In this document: piece by piece, positions 22,752-24,521 of the stretch
How the letters are laid out: the number at the start of each line of letters is the position of its first letter
How positions within the stretch are numbered: the stretch's first letter is position 1
Origin: CAJWPI01 sp964571215
GTDB taxonomy: Bacteria > Pseudomonadota > Gammaproteobacteria > Magnimaribacterales > Magnimaribacteraceae
Assembly (NCBI GenBank): GCA_964571215.1
Contig: CAZMZZ010000022.1
Span: forward strand, 1-24,521
DNA length: 24,521 nt
Direction: 5' to 3'
Notes under the pieces: generated by a model
What the model saw: only the letters and a program-made list of their open reading frames with translations
The model's database searches: none
Told to the model about the DNA's origin: nothing
Translations under genes and position numbers: made by a program

Positions 22752-23767
22752 TGAAAACAATTAGAAATATTGATTATTACCAGGACTCCATAAATTACAT
22801 CTTGGATATACAAGCTAGTGACGGTTCAATACCTTGGGAACGAGATAAGAAACTTGATCCTTGGGATCATATAGAAAGTGCAATGGCACTTACCGTTGCT
22901 GGAAAAATTGAGGCTGCTAGAAAGGCCTATGAATGGATAAAATTGAACCAAGAAGAAGCTGGAGGTTGGTATTCAGAATACAAATCAGGAATCCCATCTA
23001 ATAGGAGAATTGAAACTAATTTTTCAGCTTATATTTGTGTAGGGATCTGGCATTTTTATTTAGTTACAAAGGACAAGGAGTTTGTTGAAGATTATTTTCC
23101 TGTTCTAGATAAAGCGATTGAATTTGTAATTTCAATGCAGACTCATTCAGGTGAAGTTCTTTGGGCACTGAGTGAAGAGGGTTCTAAGTTAGATGATTCT
23201 TTGATCACAGGCTGCAGTTCTATTTATAAGAGTTTAGAGTGCTTTTTTGCAATAAAGAGATTACTTAACAAGGATTTGGGTGATCTAGAAGATAGGATGA
23301 GGTTTTTGAAAGTTACTATTACAAATAAACCCGAAAGGTTTGATAGGGGTTGGAAAAGCAAAGCAAGGTATAGCATGGATTGGTACTACCCAATTCTTTG
23401 TGGAGTAATTACTGATAAAGATGGATTAGAAAGATTCCAAACTAAACAACAAGAATTTATAGTAGAAGGAATGGGGTGTAAATGTGTAGTAGAGGAACCT
23501 TGGGTTACTATAGCCGAAAGTTCAGAATTAGTTATAGCTTTAGCACGTTTAGGACAAATAAAAAGAGCAAAAGAGATATTTTCTTGGCTTCATCAGTGGA
23601 AAGATCCTGATGATAATCTCTATTGGACTGGTTATGTATATCCTGACAAAGCCTTTTGGCCAATTGAGAAACCAACCTGGACAGCAGCAGCAGTTATCTT
23701 AGCAGCTGATGCTTTGTATAAATTCTCAGATGCTAGTGAGCTATTTCTGAGAGACTGGACTAAATAG
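22751..23767 (+). CDS. Alpha/alpha-toroid protein (prenyltransferase/squalene-cyclase-like fold), function unknown
   Basis: A 338-residue soluble protein built from helical repeats, each with a Gly/Asp-Trp turn: QASDGSIPWE (21-30), EEAGGWYSEY (68-77), THSGEVLWAL (131-140) and DPDDNLYWTGY (285-295). Such QW-like repeats mark (alpha/alpha)6 barrels of terpene cyclases, protein prenyltransferase beta subunits and six-hairpin glycosidases. Homologues tend to be labelled 'prenyltransferase', which is a fold label only. Acidic and aromatic residues cluster in candidate pocket segments (E139-E143 region SEEGSKLDDS, MDWYYP 209-214, EEPWVTIAESSE 248-259). No signal peptide or membrane helix. The ATG overlaps the stop of the methyltransferase gene by one base (TAATG), so the two are translationally coupled. 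It could be a glycoside-processing or polyprenyl-binding protein; I cannot decide. Confidence 0.75.
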   Translation: MKTIRNIDYYQDSINYILDIQASDGSIPWERDKKLDPWDHIESAMALTVAGKIEAARKAYEWIKLNQEEAGGWYSEYKSGIPSNRRIETNFSAYICVGIWHFYLVTKDKEFVEDYFPVLDKAIEFVISMQTHSGEVLWALSEEGSKLDDSLITGCSSIYKSLECFFAIKRLLNKDLGDLEDRMRFLKVTITNKPERFDRGWKSKARYSMDWYYPILCGVITDKDGLERFQTKQQEFIVEGMGCKCVVEEPWVTIAESSELVIALARLGQIKRAKEIFSWLHQWKDPDDNLYWTGYVYPDKAFWPIEKPTWTAAAVILAADALYKFSDASELFLRDWTK

Positions 23768-23781
23768 AAGGAAATAACTTT

Positions 23782-24393
23782 TTACAGCTTCTCTAATAAA
23801 GCTAAAGAATTAATTATGTTCACTTCTTTAAAAAAACCACTTTCCTTAGCTTTTTTATAAATATTAAAAGGAGGTCTTCCTCCATCTTTTGGGTCAGGAA
23901 ATACATCATGGATAGCCAGCAATCCACCTTTAATGATATGAGGATGCCAGGCTTCGTAATCTTCGTTTGCAGTTTTTTCTGAGTGTCCTCCATCTATAAA
24001 GATCATCGCCAGAGGCGTTGACCAGACTTCACTAGCTTCAATTGAGGAAGAAATAATTGGTATTACATTGTCCTTTAAATTTGCTTTGTCGAGTGTCTCT
24101 AAAAAAAAGGGAAGGGTGTTAATTCCTTTTCCAGATTCATCTAAAAGGTCTGCATCAAAAAATTCTTCTCCAGGCTGTTGTTCTTCTGAACCTTTGTGGT
24201 GATCTACAGAATATAGAATTTGATTATTTTCTTTTGCCGCAGCACCCAAAAAGATAGCTGATTTACCACAATAACTACCTATTTCCAGACAAGGTCCTTT
24301 AGAAGAGTATTTTTTTGCAAACTTATACAAAGATTCTCCTTCTTCTTTTTCTAAGAATCCTTTTACTTGATCTGGGTTTATTCCTAATTTCAT
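23782..24393 (-). CDS. SAM methyltransferase-like protein with a probable metal site (Methyltransf_24 type)
   Basis: A 203-residue Rossmann-fold protein with motif I CLEIGSYCGKS (35-45), SVDHHKGSEEQQPGEEF (62-78), FIDGGHSEKTANEDYEAW (132-149) and GGLLAIHDVFPDP (156-168). Residues D64, H65, D134, H137, H162 and D163 are placed as in cephalosporin-hydroxylase-like or Mg-dependent O-methyltransferases, where Asp and His hold a metal near SAM. The start MKLGINPDQVKGF is the first ATG in this frame. It lies convergent to the toroid gene with 14 bp between stops, so it is not in the same transcript although it probably belongs to the same functional group. No promoter is obvious upstream. It might be an O-methyltransferase acting on a glycan or polyketide-like hydroxyl. 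The substrate is unknown. Confidence 0.8.
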   Translation of the reverse strand: MKLGINPDQVKGFLEKEEGESLYKFAKKYSSKGPCLEIGSYCGKSAIFLGAAAKENNQILYSVDHHKGSEEQQPGEEFFDADLLDESGKGINTLPFFLETLDKANLKDNVIPIISSSIEASEVWSTPLAMIFIDGGHSEKTANEDYEAWHPHIIKGGLLAIHDVFPDPKDGGRPPFNIYKKAKESGFFKEVNIINSLALLEKL

Positions 24394-24445
24394 AATTCAA
24401 TTAAAGGAAATGCTATCAAAAATATGAGAGGATGCGTTCTCATTT
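24394..24445. other. Short divergent intergenic region at the right edge
   Basis: 52 bp between the methyltransferase-like gene (-) and a possible rightward gene. It contains GAGAGGA (24426-24432), a possible but distant ribosome site for an ATG at 24446. Two other plus-strand ATGs here (24410 and 24424) open into short frames that end within 60 bases. No promoter could be called with confidence. Confidence 0.3.
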
Positions 24446-24521
24446 ATGATTCGAAGCAGTTTAACAAACAATTCGGGTGAAGAATTTTCTTATATTTCTG
24501 CCCGTCCCATAGAAAAAGGAA
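24446..24521 (+). CDS. Possible start of a rightward gene, truncated by the window end
   Basis: From the ATG at 24446 an open frame runs to the last base, giving 25 residues (it starts MIRSSLTNNSGEEFSYI). The frame upstream is closed by a TGA at 24425, so this is its only possible ATG. A GAGAGGA lies about 13 bases upstream, further than ideal. The fragment is too short to recognise a family. The frame could be chance, but the coding density of the window and the lack of any minus-strand alternative favour a real gene. Confidence 0.4.
   Translation, partial: MIRSSLTNNSGEEFSYISARPIEKG

Noticed and set aside
23603..23614. A DxDD-like sequence (D285-P-D-D) in the toroid protein, reminiscent of the squalene-hopene cyclase acid motif
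   Set aside because: It lies in a surface-like turn of a QW-type repeat near the C-terminus, and the protein is about half the length of a squalene-hopene cyclase. Chance in an acidic turn is more likely.
24410..24480. Small plus-strand frames starting at 24410 and 24424
   Set aside because: They end after 5 and 18 codons with no supporting features. The frame from 24446 is the only one open to the window end from an ATG.
1..24521. Mobile elements, CRISPR arrays, tRNA or rRNA genes, phage genes, toxin-antitoxin pairs or defence systems
   Set aside because: I looked for transposase or integrase frames, regularly spaced repeats and cloverleaf or rRNA-like sequence and found none. Nearly all of the window is explained by intact genes.

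Overview
The window looks like a piece of chromosome from an AT-rich, tightly packed, free-living gammaproteobacterium. A marine SAR86-like or similarly streamlined lineage is my best guess. Evidence for a gammaproteobacterium: a SlmA nucleoid-occlusion factor beside argB and algC, a PBP1a-aroK-aroB-gltB-gltD neighbourhood, and an ilvE-waaF-waaG-waaP lipopolysaccharide core block. Evidence for streamlining: genes abut or overlap by a few bases, no intergenic gap exceeds about 140 bp, and there are no mobile elements, tRNAs, rRNAs, CRISPR arrays or long repeats. The clade name is inference; the class is well supported.

Layout. 1-478 (-): N-terminal part of a CobS-type cobaltochelatase ATPase, cut by the window edge. 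571-3131 (+): a compact cysE / crotonase / tesB operon (serine acetyltransferase, enoyl-CoA hydratase/isomerase family enzyme, acyl-CoA thioesterase II). 3140-10892 (-): gltD, gltB, aroB and aroK, i.e. glutamate synthase plus two shikimate-pathway genes. 10931-13279 (+): mrcA/ponA (PBP1a), divergent from aroK across only 38 bp. 13282-16106 (-): algC-like phosphomannomutase/phosphoglucomutase, argB and slmA, transcribed in that order. 16229-23767 (+): ilvE, waaF, waaG, a WaaP-type kinase fused to a second kinase domain, a GT4 glycosyltransferase, a SAM methyltransferase and an alpha/alpha-toroid protein, all nearly contiguous. 23782-24393 (-): a second, different SAM methyltransferase-like protein. 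From 24446 (+): the possible start of another gene, cut by the window end.

How the genes work together. The left two thirds is core metabolism and envelope housekeeping: cysteine entry, acyl-CoA handling, ammonium assimilation through GOGAT, chorismate, arginine, hexose-phosphate supply for glycans, peptidoglycan synthesis and division-site control. The right third builds the lipopolysaccharide inner core (second heptose, first glucose, heptose phosphorylation). It then runs into a four-gene set (GT4, methyltransferase, toroid protein, metal-site methyltransferase-like protein) that I cannot tie to any characterised pathway.

Most interesting points: (1) the four-gene module at 20800-24393, a candidate undescribed glycan or glycolipid modification system; (2) the tandem LPS-kinase fusion; (3) absence of waaC between waaF and waaG, and of pilMNOPQ between mrcA and aroK, relative to the pseudomonad-type order; (4) a C7/T8 pyrimidine tract in place of a Shine-Dalgarno sequence directly before gltB; (5) a crotonase lacking both classical hydratase glutamates.
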